The notes beneath the pieces are model-generated. The model saw only the letters and a program-made list of their open reading frames with translations, was not told the origin of the DNA and searched no databases. This document shows positions 27,044 through 37,233 of a DNA stretch of 64,000 nt, in pieces. How positions within the stretch are numbered: position 1 is the first letter of the stretch; every line of letters begins with the position of its first letter. Made by a program: the position numbers and the translations under genes. Source of the DNA: CAYPGJ01 sp050174775 (GTDB taxonomy: Bacteria; Planctomycetota; Phycisphaerae; Phycisphaerales; UBA1924); NCBI GenBank assembly GCA_050174775.1, contig JBFXJP010000003.1, forward strand, positions 62,001 to 126,000. The letters are read 5' to 3'.

Positions 27044-27934
27044 TCACGCCCGCGCCGGCTCGCCACCACCCGCGCCCTCACCGCGCGCGTTCCGTATCTC
27101 GTAATTCCTCCTCCGCTCCTCCACCATCTTCCGGATCACCCGATCCGACACCCCGGGGAACGGCATCGCCATCGCCATCCCCAACCGCACCGGCGCCGAC
27201 GTCCACACCTCAGCCCTCGGCCTCCTCAAACACTTCACGATCGCCCGCGCTACGCGCTCCGGCCTCTGCAACACCCAGTCCGGCCCGTGACTCACCAGCT
27301 TCGCCGCCTCGCTCCGCTTCTGCACCACGTCAAAGAACTCCGTCCGCGTCCCCACCGGATGCACTGACGACACGTGGATCCCGTACGGCCGCAACTCCAA
27401 CCGCATCGCCCGCGCAATGTGATTCTGCGCCGCCTTGGTCGCCGAATATGCCCCGTAGAACGGCAGCGTGAACTTCGACACGCACGATGAGCAGATCAGC
27501 GCGTGCCCCCGCCCGGCCTCCTTCATCAGCGGGATCGCCGGCCGCAGCGTGTGCATCGTCCCGAAGAAGTTGCACTCGAAGATGTCGCGCAGCTCCCGGT
27601 CCGACATCTCGTGAATGGCCCGCTCCACCCCGTACCCCGCGTTCGCAAACGCCGCGTACAACCCCCCGAACTCCCTCCGACACGCCTCCACCGCCCCCGC
27701 GCACGCCTCCTCGCTCGTCACGTCCCCCGCGTACGGCACGATCCTCCCCGCAGGCGCCCCGCTGACGTCCCGCAGCCGCGCCCCCTCCTCAGCCAGCGCT
27801 TTCAGCGGCTCCATCCGCCTCCCCATGGCCAGCACCGGCATCCCCGCACGCGCGCACGCCAACGCCGTCGCGCGACCGATCCCCGTCCCGGCGCCCGTGA
27901 TCAAAATCGGAAGTCCGCTCAGCTCTTTCGCCAT
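27044..27934 (-). CDS. Short-chain dehydrogenase/reductase
   Basis: NAD(P)-dependent SDR oxidoreductase, 296 residues. It has the Rossmann motif TGAGTGIG (residues 13-20), NAGYG, the catalytic serine in CSSCVSKF, and YSATK with the catalytic Tyr and Lys. Arginines after the second strand (GRRMEP) suggest NADP(H). The C-terminal extension contains a hydrophobic stretch (LGMAMAMPFPGVSD) that may contact membrane, as in lipid-acting SDRs; the substrate is unknown. It lies 48 nt after gpmI on the same strand but has its own -10-like hexamer TATGAT ending 9 nt before the ATG, so it may be transcribed separately as a leaderless message. Confidence 0.9.
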   Translation of the reverse strand: MAKELSGLPILITGAGTGIGRATALACARAGMPVLAMGRRMEPLKALAEEGARLRDVSGAPAGRIVPYAGDVTSEEACAGAVEACRREFGGLYAAFANAGYGVERAIHEMSDRELRDIFECNFFGTMHTLRPAIPLMKEAGRGHALICSSCVSKFTLPFYGAYSATKAAQNHIARAMRLELRPYGIHVSSVHPVGTRTEFFDVVQKRSEAAKLVSHGPDWVLQRPERVARAIVKCLRRPRAEVWTSAPVRLGMAMAMPFPGVSDRVIRKMVEERRRNYEIRNARGEGAGGGEPARA

Positions 27935-27943
27935 CGCGCACGC

Positions 27944-27949
27944 ATCATA
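27944..27949 (-). promoter_or_regulatory. Candidate leaderless -10 hexamer for the SDR gene
   Basis: TATGAT on the minus strand (five of six bases of TATAAT) ends 9 nt before the ATG at 27934. No ribosome site lies between. Confidence 0.5.
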
Positions 27950-27982
27950 GTGCGCGCCACCCCCACGCCCCCGCGCCCCGAA

Positions 27983-29617
27983 TCACACCAACAGACTCTT
28001 CCCCGTCATCTCCGGCGGCGCCTCCAGCCCGATCATCTCGAACGCCGTGGGCGCAATGTCCGCCAGCCTCCCCCCCTCGCGCAAGCGCCTCCCCCTGAAC
28101 GCCTCGCCCACCACGATCAGCGGCACGTCGTACGTCGTGTGCGCCGTGTGCGGTGCATTCGTCTCCAGGTCCCACATCTGCTCGGCGTTCCCGTGGTCCG
28201 CCGTCACGATCGCGCACCCCCCGCGCGCCTCCACCACCTCCAGGATCGCCCCCACACACCCGTCCACCGTCTCGCACGCCGTGATCGCGGCGTCCAGCTT
28301 CCCCGTGTGCCCCACCATGTCCGGGTTCGCAAAGTTCACCACGATGAACGGCTCGCCGTTCGCATCCCGCAGCCGCGCCAGCACCGCGTCCCGCACGCCC
28401 TCGGCCGACATCTGGGGCATCAGGTCATACGTGGCCACCTTCGGGCTCTGCACAATCTCCCGCGTCTCCCCTTCGAACGGCTCATCCCGGTAGTCATTGA
28501 AGAAGAACGTCACGTGCGGAAACTTCTCCGTCTCCGCGCACCGAAACTGCCGCAGCCCCTTCGACGCAATCCACGCCCCGGCGATGTTCGCCATCTTCGG
28601 CGGCTTCGGATACGCCACCCGAACCAGCGGATTCAAGTCCTCCGCATACGCGCACATCGTCACGAACTCGACGTCGATCTTCTTCCCCCGATCGAACCCC
28701 TTCGCTCCCGTGTCCGGGCTCGCCTTCACGCGCCCCTCGAACTCCGGATACACGAACGCCCGCAGAATCTCCCGAGGCCTGTCCCCCCGATAGTTGTAGA
28801 AAATCGCCGCGTCCCCATCCCGAATCCTCGACGCGCTCACCTCCTCCGCATTCCCCCCGATCATCGTCGGCGCCACGAACTCATCCCCCCCCTGCGACGC
28901 CGTGGCCGGGTTGTCGTAGTACCGCTGCACCGCTTCCTGAGCGCTCCCCGCGATCCCCACGCCCAACTCCCCCGCGCGATGCCCCGTCATGCACGCGTAC
29001 GCCCGCGCCACGCGCTCCCACCGGTTGTCCCGGTCCATCGCGTAATACCGACCCATCACCGACGCCACACGCCCCACCCCGATCGCGCGCACGCGCTCCT
29101 CGATCTCGCGCACGTACCCCATCCCCGTGTACGGCCCCGTGTCCCGACCGTCCGTGAACAGATGCAGCCAAACCTTCGTTGCCCCCTCGCGCTTGCACAG
29201 CTCCACGCACCCGTACAGGTGCGTCAGCAACCCATGCACCCCGGCGTCCGACGCGATCCCCATGACGTGCACCGCCCCCCCGCGCCGCACCGCACCGCGC
29301 ACCGCGCCCGTCAGCGCCTCATTCCCGTAGATCGTCCCCTCCCGCACCGCCTTCGTGATCCGCACCGACTCCTGATCGACGATCCGCCCCGCCCCGATGT
29401 TCTGGTGCCCCACCTCCGAGTTGCCCATCGTCCCCTCGGGCAGCCCCACGTCCTCACCGCTCGTCCGGATCAGCGTGTGCGGGCACTCGCGCAGCAGCCG
29501 ATCCGCCACCGGCGTCCGCGCCAGCCGCACGGCATTGAACGCGTCCTGATCCCGGTTCGGGTTCTCCCCCCACCCGTCCCGGATGATCAGCACAAACGGC
29601 GTGTGGCGCAGCGGCAT
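27983..29617 (-). CDS. gpmI: 2,3-bisphosphoglycerate-independent phosphoglycerate mutase
   Basis: Glycolytic enzyme interconverting 3- and 2-phosphoglycerate, with two Mn ions and a phosphoserine intermediate. The 544-residue product has normal length; the phosphoserine site is Ser67 in MGNSEVGH, the first metal ligand is in IIRDGWGENP (the family usually has LDGWG; here Arg precedes the Asp), and the second metal site includes FANPDMVGHTGKLDAAI and VTADHGNAEQMWD. It starts 12 nt after the peroxiredoxin stop and is probably cotranscribed with it. Confidence 0.96.
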   Translation of the reverse strand: MPLRHTPFVLIIRDGWGENPNRDQDAFNAVRLARTPVADRLLRECPHTLIRTSGEDVGLPEGTMGNSEVGHQNIGAGRIVDQESVRITKAVREGTIYGNEALTGAVRGAVRRGGAVHVMGIASDAGVHGLLTHLYGCVELCKREGATKVWLHLFTDGRDTGPYTGMGYVREIEERVRAIGVGRVASVMGRYYAMDRDNRWERVARAYACMTGHRAGELGVGIAGSAQEAVQRYYDNPATASQGGDEFVAPTMIGGNAEEVSASRIRDGDAAIFYNYRGDRPREILRAFVYPEFEGRVKASPDTGAKGFDRGKKIDVEFVTMCAYAEDLNPLVRVAYPKPPKMANIAGAWIASKGLRQFRCAETEKFPHVTFFFNDYRDEPFEGETREIVQSPKVATYDLMPQMSAEGVRDAVLARLRDANGEPFIVVNFANPDMVGHTGKLDAAITACETVDGCVGAILEVVEARGGCAIVTADHGNAEQMWDLETNAPHTAHTTYDVPLIVVGEAFRGRRLREGGRLADIAPTAFEMIGLEAPPEMTGKSLLV

Positions 29618-29629
29618 GTCATCGCTCCC

Positions 29630-30109
29630 TCACGAGATCGCCGCGAGCACGTCCTCGTTCTTCACCGCGTCCTTCAGCTCTCGCGCCTCCACCCACTTCA
29701 CCACACCGTCCGGCCCGATCACCACCGTCCCGCGCCCCGCCACGTTCAGCGGCGCGAAGTACATCCCGTACGCCCGGCACACCGCGCGATGCATGTCCGC
29801 CAGCATCGTCGCCTTGATCCCCTCCGCCTCCGACCACGCCTTCAGCGTCGCGAACGAATCGCACGACACCCCCAGCACCACCGTGTTCTTCTCCTTGAAC
29901 TTCCCCAGATCACGCGTGAAGCACCCCATCTCCGTGCCGCACACCGAGGTGAACGCCATCGGGAAGAACGACAGCACCACCGTCTTCCCAGCCTTCAGAT
30001 GCTCCGACAGCGTCACGTCCTTCCGGTCCTGATCCGGCAGCGTGAAGTCGGGCGCCTTGTCCCCCACTCGGATCGGTGTCTCACGCACAGTCAGGTGTTC
30101 GTTGGGCAT
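29630..30109 (-). CDS. Peroxiredoxin (AhpC/TSA superfamily)
   Basis: Thiol peroxidase reducing hydrogen peroxide and organic peroxides. The 159-residue product has the active-site pattern PxxxTxxC with Pro50, Thr54 and peroxidatic Cys57 (FFPMAFTSVCGTEM). Cys63 lies six residues after it, and two further cysteines (VSCDS and AVCRAY) could resolve the sulfenic acid; the subgroup (AhpE-like or BCP-like) is not certain. The start ATG 30109 gives the usual length; an upstream frame to 30178 is less likely. First gene of a unit with gpmI, 12 nt apart. Confidence 0.93.
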   Translation of the reverse strand: MPNEHLTVRETPIRVGDKAPDFTLPDQDRKDVTLSEHLKAGKTVVLSFFPMAFTSVCGTEMGCFTRDLGKFKEKNTVVLGVSCDSFATLKAWSEAEGIKATMLADMHRAVCRAYGMYFAPLNVAGRGTVVIGPDGVVKWVEARELKDAVKNEDVLAAIS

Positions 30110-30192
30110 GTCTCGAATCTCTCGCTCGCGCCGCTTGTCCCGCGCCGCGCTCCACACCGGACGCGACCCGCCTTCCAAGCCGTATTTCCCGC

Positions 30193-30198
30193 TACGAT
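30193..30198 (+). promoter_or_regulatory. Candidate -10 hexamer for yggS
   Basis: TACGAT in GCTACGATATCC, the same hexamer as at the tRNA-Glu promoter. No convincing -35 is seen. It predicts a leader of about 50 nt that includes AGGAGAG before the yggS start. Confidence 0.35.
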
Positions 30199-30256
30199 AT
30201 CCCCGTCAGCAGATCGGCGGGCGGAGCCCGCCGCACACGCGCCAGGAGAGCGCCGC

Positions 30257-31078
30257 ATGCCCGTCGCGAGCACCCTCAAGGACCGATTCCTCGAAACACG
30301 CGACCGCGTCCGCGCCGCCGCGCAGCGCGCCGGCAACGACCCCGACCGCGTCATCATGGTCGCCGTCACCAAGTACGCCGACCCCGAGCAGATCCGCGAG
30401 CTCCTCCACCTGGGCCACCTCGACTTCGGCGAGAACCGCGTCCAGCAGCTCATCCAGCGCGCCGCCCTCATCGACGAATACCTCGAGCGTGAACGCCGTC
30501 TCGCCGACGTCGGCGTCTCCCAGGGCCCGCCCCTCCCCGCCCCCTCCGACGTCCGTTGGCACATGATCGGCCGCATCCAGCGCAACAAGGTCAAGAAGGC
30601 CGCCGAGGTCTCCCGCCTCATCCACTCCGTCGATTCCCTCCGCGTCGCCGAAGAGATCCAGACCGCCGCCGTCAAACGCGTCCAGCCCGTCAACATCCTC
30701 CTCCAGATCAACGCCTCCGACGAGCCCCAGAAGGGCGGCGTCACCCTCCCGGCCGCCCGCCACGTCGCCGACCAGATCACCACCATGGTCAACGTCCACC
30801 TCCGAGGCGTCATGACCATGGCCGCGCTCACCGACGACGAACGAGAGGTCCGACGCGCCTTCTCCCGCGCGCGCGAATGCTTCGAAGAGCTCCGCGCCCA
30901 CGGCGTCGGCCGCGACGACGAAGCCCAGGGCGGCGGCTTCAACATCCTCTCCATGGGCATGTCCAACGACTTCGAGATCGCCCTCGAGGAAGGCGCCAAC
31001 CTCGTCCGCATCGGCTCCGCCATCTTCGGCGATCCCCCCTCCCACGCCTCCGCAGCCGACGAGCCCGACGAGGACTGA
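30257..31078 (+). CDS. yggS: Pyridoxal-phosphate homeostasis protein (YggS/PROSC family)
   Basis: PLP-binding alanine-racemase-fold protein that buffers pyridoxal phosphate and affects amino-acid pools. The 273 residues contain the PLP lysine in VAVTKYADPEQI, the block DFGENRVQQL, WHMIGRIQRNKVKKA, and the phosphate-binding end MGMSNDFEIALEEGANLVRIGSAIFG, all typical. An insertion of about 25 residues (ERERRLADVGVSQGPPLPAP) precedes the WHMIG block. AGGAGAG at 30244-30250 gives a good ribosome site. Divergent from the peroxiredoxin unit. An intrinsic terminator belonging to the opposite strand follows. Confidence 0.95.
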   Translation: MPVASTLKDRFLETRDRVRAAAQRAGNDPDRVIMVAVTKYADPEQIRELLHLGHLDFGENRVQQLIQRAALIDEYLERERRLADVGVSQGPPLPAPSDVRWHMIGRIQRNKVKKAAEVSRLIHSVDSLRVAEEIQTAAVKRVQPVNILLQINASDEPQKGGVTLPAARHVADQITTMVNVHLRGVMTMAALTDDEREVRRAFSRARECFEELRAHGVGRDDEAQGGGFNILSMGMSNDFEIALEEGANLVRIGSAIFGDPPSHASAADEPDED

Positions 31079-31088
31079 TCCCCCCGCC

Positions 31089-31124
31089 AAAAAACGGACG
31101 CCGAACCTCTCGATCCGGCGTCCG
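31089..31124 (-). terminator. Intrinsic terminator of the beta-helix protein gene
   Basis: CGGACGCCG (31095-31103) pairs with CGGCGTCCG (31116-31124) around a 12-nt loop; on the minus strand six T follow (A31089-31094). It terminates the minus-strand gene at 31157-33265. Confidence 0.85.
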
Positions 31125-31156
31125 CCACGTCCTCGGCTCTCACGCCTCCCGCGCGA

Positions 31157-33265
31157 TCAGCACGTCTGGCCGAAGAAACTCAGCACGACGTTCAGGTCGA
31201 GGAAATTCACGACCCCGTCCCCGTTCACGTCACCCGTCAGCCCCGAGCCCGACTGGCCGTACCCCGACAGCACGTTGTTCAGGTCCGCGAAGTTCACGAT
31301 GTTGTCCCCGTTCGTGTCCCCGGGGCACTGCGGCTCAAACTCGTACGCCCCGCGATCCACGCACGGCGACGGACCCACGCCCGTCACCGGGTGCTGCGCC
31401 GCCAGCGTCCGTCTCGCCTTCCAGTCCAGATCGATCGGCAGCGTCTCGTTCGTCACACCGTTCGAGTTCACGTCGAACGAGTCCGTCGGCAGCACGGGCG
31501 TGTTCCCCGAGTTGATCATCGTCGAGTCGTACCGCAGCCGCAGATTGTCGTCGAAGCTCCCCGCCATCCCGTCCGCGCCCAACGCGTTCACGAACAGCGG
31601 GTCCGTCCCGTTGCACCCCGAGCCGGCGAAGATCTGCAGACCCTGCACCGTCGAGTACGACATCGTGTACGTCGAGCCCGAGCCGAGCGAATCCATGCTC
31701 AGCTGCTTCTGCTCCACCGTCGTCGAGTTCGCGTCCTCGTTCCCCCACAGGATGCTGTTGTGCATCGTCAGGTCCGCCGAGTTGCGGATGTACACCCCGC
31801 CCACGCTCCCCCCCGACGCGTTCTTCGAGAACGTGCTGCTGTGAATCGTCGTGTTCGCCGTCGGGCCCGTCGTATAGAACGCCCCGCCCCCCGCCAGCGA
31901 ATAGTTCCCCGAGAACATGCTGTTCACGATCCGGCTCGGCGCCCCGATGCACACGATCCCGCCCCCCCAGCCGCCCGCCCGGTTCCCCAGGAACTGACAG
32001 TTCCACACGTCCAGCACGCTCCCGATCGTGTTGTTGTAGATCGCCCCGCCCTCCCCGTTCACGCAGTTGTTGTTGTAGAAGATGCAGTCCAGGAACGTCG
32101 GCGCGCCACCCTGGCTGTGCACCCCGGCGCCGGCCGTTGTTGCGGTGTTGTTGATGATGCTGCACGTCCGGAACACCGCCAGCCCGTTGTCCATCCGCAC
32201 GCCCGCCCCCCGACCGTCGTTCCCGCTCACACCGTTCGCGTTCCCCGACGTGATGAAGAACCCGTCCACCAGCGTGTTGAACGACGTGTTCCGCGCGTCC
32301 ACCACCATGAACGAATTGTCCGACGTCCCCGAGCCCCCGATCGCGCCCGACAAGTACGAGACGTTGAACCTCGGCGCCGTCCGCTGCGCCAGCGTCGACT
32401 CTGTCCCCGCAAACCCGCCGTACATCTTCACGTGATTCGGGACCTTGAACGTCGCCGTCCGATCCGTCCCGCTCGTCGGGTAGTAAACCCCCTTCCGCAC
32501 CCACACTTCCACGTTGCTCCCGTGCAACGCCGCGCCCGCCAGCGCAAACTGCAGGTCCGGCAACGCCGTCGCCCACGAGTTCCCGTCACACACCCCCGTC
32601 GGCGACACGCCCTTGTCGACATACCACCGGACCCGCTCGTTCGCGCCCGTCAGCTTCCGGACCTGGAACCCCGCAACCCCGCACTCCCCCCCCAACGCGC
32701 CGGGCTGCATGCTCAGCGTGATCGACCCGAGCCCCTGCACGCTCACCACGTGCAACGCGTACGTCTGCGACGGTGCCGCCCAGTTCCCGGCCGGATTCCC
32801 CTTCACAAACTGAACCGTCCCCGCGTTCCCCGCGATCTGCACCGCCGTCGCGCGATCCAGCTGCTGCGGGTCCATCGCGTACGTGTACACGGCGTACGTC
32901 CCCGTCGGCAGGTTCGAGATCATCCACTGCTGCGCCGGATTCGCCGACGTCGTCCGATCAAAGTCGTTGAGCAGCTTCGCGTGCTCCCCCGTCAGCGTCG
33001 GCAGCGACACGCTCCCGGCCGTCCCCCCCGACTGCCGCGTCAGCATCACCGACGTGAGATTCCCGTTCGTGTCGAGCAGCACCGTCGGCGCGCCCGACCC
33101 GATCGTCACGCTGTTCCACCACCCGGGCTGGTTCGCCCCGCCCCCGAACGACTGCACGGGCACAGCTCCTCCCGACACGTTCAGATCAATGTTGAACGAC
33201 TGCGCAGCCGCCGCGCCCATCACCGACATCCCCACCAGCGCCGCAGCGCAAACCTTCCGATGCAT
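31157..33265 (-). CDS. Secreted beta-helix protein with C-terminal dockerin-like repeats
   Basis: Exported protein of 702 residues. After a signal peptide (start ATG 33265; cleavage near GAAAAQ) comes a beta-sandwich region (about 25-230), then a parallel beta-helix of the polymorphic outer-membrane/pectate-lyase type, recognisable by short Asn- and Gly-rich rungs such as GGAIYNNTIGSVLDVWNCQF and GGGAFYTTGP (about 260-600). The C-terminus carries two dockerin-like calcium loops, GDTNGDNIVNFADLNNVLSG and GDVNGDGVVNFLDLNVVLS, each followed by a GYGQ or FFGQ motif. In Planctomycetes such repeats are common without any scaffoldin, so surface or complex attachment is inference. It has GGAGC about 9 nt before the ATG and a strong terminator. 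Confidence 0.88.
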   Translation of the reverse strand: MHRKVCAAALVGMSVMGAAAAQSFNIDLNVSGGAVPVQSFGGGANQPGWWNSVTIGSGAPTVLLDTNGNLTSVMLTRQSGGTAGSVSLPTLTGEHAKLLNDFDRTTSANPAQQWMISNLPTGTYAVYTYAMDPQQLDRATAVQIAGNAGTVQFVKGNPAGNWAAPSQTYALHVVSVQGLGSITLSMQPGALGGECGVAGFQVRKLTGANERVRWYVDKGVSPTGVCDGNSWATALPDLQFALAGAALHGSNVEVWVRKGVYYPTSGTDRTATFKVPNHVKMYGGFAGTESTLAQRTAPRFNVSYLSGAIGGSGTSDNSFMVVDARNTSFNTLVDGFFITSGNANGVSGNDGRGAGVRMDNGLAVFRTCSIINNTATTAGAGVHSQGGAPTFLDCIFYNNNCVNGEGGAIYNNTIGSVLDVWNCQFLGNRAGGWGGGIVCIGAPSRIVNSMFSGNYSLAGGGAFYTTGPTANTTIHSSTFSKNASGGSVGGVYIRNSADLTMHNSILWGNEDANSTTVEQKQLSMDSLGSGSTYTMSYSTVQGLQIFAGSGCNGTDPLFVNALGADGMAGSFDDNLRLRYDSTMINSGNTPVLPTDSFDVNSNGVTNETLPIDLDWKARRTLAAQHPVTGVGPSPCVDRGAYEFEPQCPGDTNGDNIVNFADLNNVLSGYGQSGSGLTGDVNGDGVVNFLDLNVVLSFFGQTC

Positions 33266-33453
33266 GGATTCCCGCTCCGTTGTGACGAGCGCAAGGCGCC
33301 GCCCCGGGACCTCCGTCCCGCAGACACGCCGCATACGCCCTGATGCGTTCCCGATCTCTCGCCCGCAACGGCACAAACGCGGGTCGCATCAACCCGTGCG
33401 CCGTCCGCCGGACCCGCGGCTAACCCGCCCCCACATTTTCATGCCCCCCGCGC

Positions 33454-33795
33454 CTACCTGGGCCGCTCCCACCCCGTCTCACCGTCCTTCTCCAGCATCC
33501 CCGCTGACTGCCGCACACATCTCCGACAGATCGCCTTCCCCTCATCCATCACCGACCTCCACAGCGGCCCCTCCTTCTCCTCCAGACACATCACGCACTT
33601 CCCCCCCTCACCGCTCGACCCGGCGTCCTCCGTCCGCCCAACCTCGCTGTACGCCACGCTCAGGCACTTCCCGCAGATGAGCGAGCCCTGGTGCCCCTCC
33701 ACCATCGGCAGGTCCTCCGCCCACGCGCGCCGACAGAAGTCACACCAGAAGTCCTCAGGCCGCATGTTCAGCGGATCAGCGTCCGGGTTATGCAT
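33454..33795 (-). CDS. Small protein with two CxxC...CxxC zinc ribbons
   Basis: Protein of 113 residues with four CxxC knuckles: CDFC, CGKC, CVMC and CRRC, paired as two treble-clef or ribbon sites (about 17-45 and 65-95). The first pair resembles the C4 zinc finger at the N-terminus of ClpX in spacing (FWCDFCRRAW...ICGKCL), but the rest does not match ClpX. A GTG codon at 33813 is in frame and overlaps the trmB stop (GTGA), so the protein may start there with six more residues and be translationally coupled; ATG 33795 has GAGG upstream. Role unknown; protein or nucleic-acid binding is likely from the zinc sites. Confidence 0.75.
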   Translation of the reverse strand: MHNPDADPLNMRPEDFWCDFCRRAWAEDLPMVEGHQGSLICGKCLSVAYSEVGRTEDAGSSGEGGKCVMCLEEKEGPLWRSVMDEGKAICRRCVRQSAGMLEKDGETGWERPR

Positions 33796-33809
33796 CGTGC
33801 GCCTCGCTC

Positions 33810-34502
33810 TCACCCGCGCTTCCGAAACGCCTTCGCATGGAACGGCCTCCCCTCCCGCCTGTACTTCCGCTCGAAGTTCGTCCCCACCACCTCACCCTCA
33901 CCCGCCGACGGCGGCCGCTCAAACGCGATCTCCTCGAACGGCGCGCCACCTTGCAACCACCTCGCAAAGTGCTCGCACATCCACGCCCAATACTCGCTGT
34001 GATCCGTCACCACGCGCAGCTCACCGCCCGCCTCCAGCACGCGCTCCACGTCCTTCAAAAACCGATCGCTCACCATCCGTCTCTTGTGGTGCCTCGTCTT
34101 CGGCCACGGGTCAGGGAAATACAGGTGCACCACGCGCGCGCTCCCGCTCGCCACGCGCCAATGCAGAAACTCCCCCCCGTCACCGTGCAACAACCGCACG
34201 TTCGTCAGCCCCGATCTCCGCAGCCGATCCGCCGCGTACGCCCAGAACTCTCCCGCCCACTCGATCCCGAGGAAATTCGTCCCAGGCTGCAGCGCCGCCT
34301 GCTGCACCAGAAACGTCCCCTTCCCCGATCCGATCTCGATCTCCAGCGGCCTCGCCCCGTCCGGAAACCACCCGCGCACATCCAGCCACCCCGACTCGCG
34401 CGCCTCCAGCACGTTGTCCGGCAACGCCGGCAACTCCTCCGCGCGCAGCCCCACCGGCCCCGTCTCGAACTCCCGTCCCTTCTTCGCCAATCCAAAACTC
34501 AT
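33810..34502 (-). CDS. trmB: tRNA (guanine-N7-)-methyltransferase
   Basis: SAM-dependent methyltransferase making m7G46 in tRNA. The 230 residues carry the SAM site EIEIGSGKGTFLV, GIEWAGEFWAYAADRL, LLHGDGGEFL and the TrmB signature LYFPDPWPKTRHHKRRMV, with TNFERKYRREGRPFHAK at the end. The start ATG 34502 has no Shine-Dalgarno sequence; TAGAGT ends 9 nt upstream, so a leaderless message is predicted. It is followed by the zinc-ribbon gene and is divergent from prkA. Confidence 0.95.
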   Translation of the reverse strand: MSFGLAKKGREFETGPVGLRAEELPALPDNVLEARESGWLDVRGWFPDGARPLEIEIGSGKGTFLVQQAALQPGTNFLGIEWAGEFWAYAADRLRRSGLTNVRLLHGDGGEFLHWRVASGSARVVHLYFPDPWPKTRHHKRRMVSDRFLKDVERVLEAGGELRVVTDHSEYWAWMCEHFARWLQGGAPFEEIAFERPPSAGEGEVVGTNFERKYRREGRPFHAKAFRKRG

Positions 34503-34511
34503 GAGCCCCCG

Positions 34512-34517
34512 ACTCTA
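34512..34517 (-). promoter_or_regulatory. Candidate leaderless -10 hexamer for trmB
   Basis: TAGAGT on the minus strand ends 9 nt before the ATG at 34502. Confidence 0.45.
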
Positions 34518-34554
34518 TCCGCACCCCGTCCCACACGCCCCAATCCGCGTTTTC

Positions 34555-34582
34555 GGAACCTCCCCCACACGCGGGGCGTACG
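34555..34582 (+). promoter_or_regulatory. Candidate ECF-sigma-type promoter for prkA
   Basis: GGAACC (34555-34560), a 16-nt spacer, then CGTACG (34577-34582). This is the GGAAC/CGTA arrangement of extracytoplasmic-function sigma promoters. The overlapping TACGAT (34579-34584) could alternatively be a sigma-70 -10, but no TTGAC lies at the right distance. The leader of about 110 nt contains a hairpin, CTCGGA-CTCC-TCCGAG at 34638-34653. Confidence 0.4.
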
Positions 34583-34702
34583 ATTCCTTCGGAGGGGCTC
34601 GCACGCTCGGCCGATAGAGAGTTTCGGACCCAAGCCGCTCGGACTCCTCCGAGTGTTTGCAACGAGGCCGCCGCCTCGCCGCGGTGGTCCGGAGGCCGAA
34701 CG

Positions 34703-36853
<2,151 letters not shown>

Positions 36854-37233
36854 TCATCTGAACCGGTCCTGGTGTGCCGCGGCCTTCGGTGTTTGTGTGC
36901 CGTGGCCTATGCCGAAGGCAGGGGCCACGCTGCTTTCGTATCTGTGCGCGAATGCGTGTGGCATGGCCAAGCGTCCGCTTGGCCCCGCCCCTCCCCCCGT
37001 GCGCACCAGCCCCGCACATGCACGCGTGCGCGCGCCGCGACCACCCTCCCGACCAACTCATCCTTCCACCTGCATCCCCCGTGCGCACAGCGCGCCCATA
37101 TCACCCCCGAAATGCGCACCCGCACCGGCGCTGCGCCCCCTCGGCCAACTCGCGCAACTCCATCGCACCACCACACAGCGCGCGCCGAGCGCAACAACCA
37201 CCACTCGGCGCACACCAGCGCCCGCAAAACCCC
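36854..37233. other. Gene-free gap after prkA rich in palindromes
   Basis: 380 nt without a credible gene. It holds a 14-bp direct repeat GTGTGCCGYGGCCT (36872-36885 and 36895-36908), an inverted pair GCCTTCGG/CCGAAGGC (36882-36889, 36912-36919), a hairpin GTGGCC...GGCCAC (36902-36907, 36923-36928) and the perfect stem GGCCAAGC-GTCC-GCTTGGCC (36965-36984). None has a T tract. The second half (from about 36985) is C-rich low-complexity sequence with no further structure that I can see. Confidence 0.55.
36965..36984. repeat. Perfect 8-bp palindrome resembling the rpoD terminator stem
   Basis: GGCCAAGC, loop GTCC, GCTTGGCC, preceded by GCAT exactly as in the rpoD terminator hairpin at 14796-14821 (GCATGGCCGAGC...GCTTGGCC). 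It may end prkA transcription without a T tract or be a dispersed repeat element. Confidence 0.45.

Noticed and set aside
36872..37227. Several open frames of 100-500 codons in and beyond the gap after prkA
   Set aside because: All are Arg/Pro/Ser-rich read-through frames without start signals, and they continue as shadows into the dienelactone hydrolase gene.
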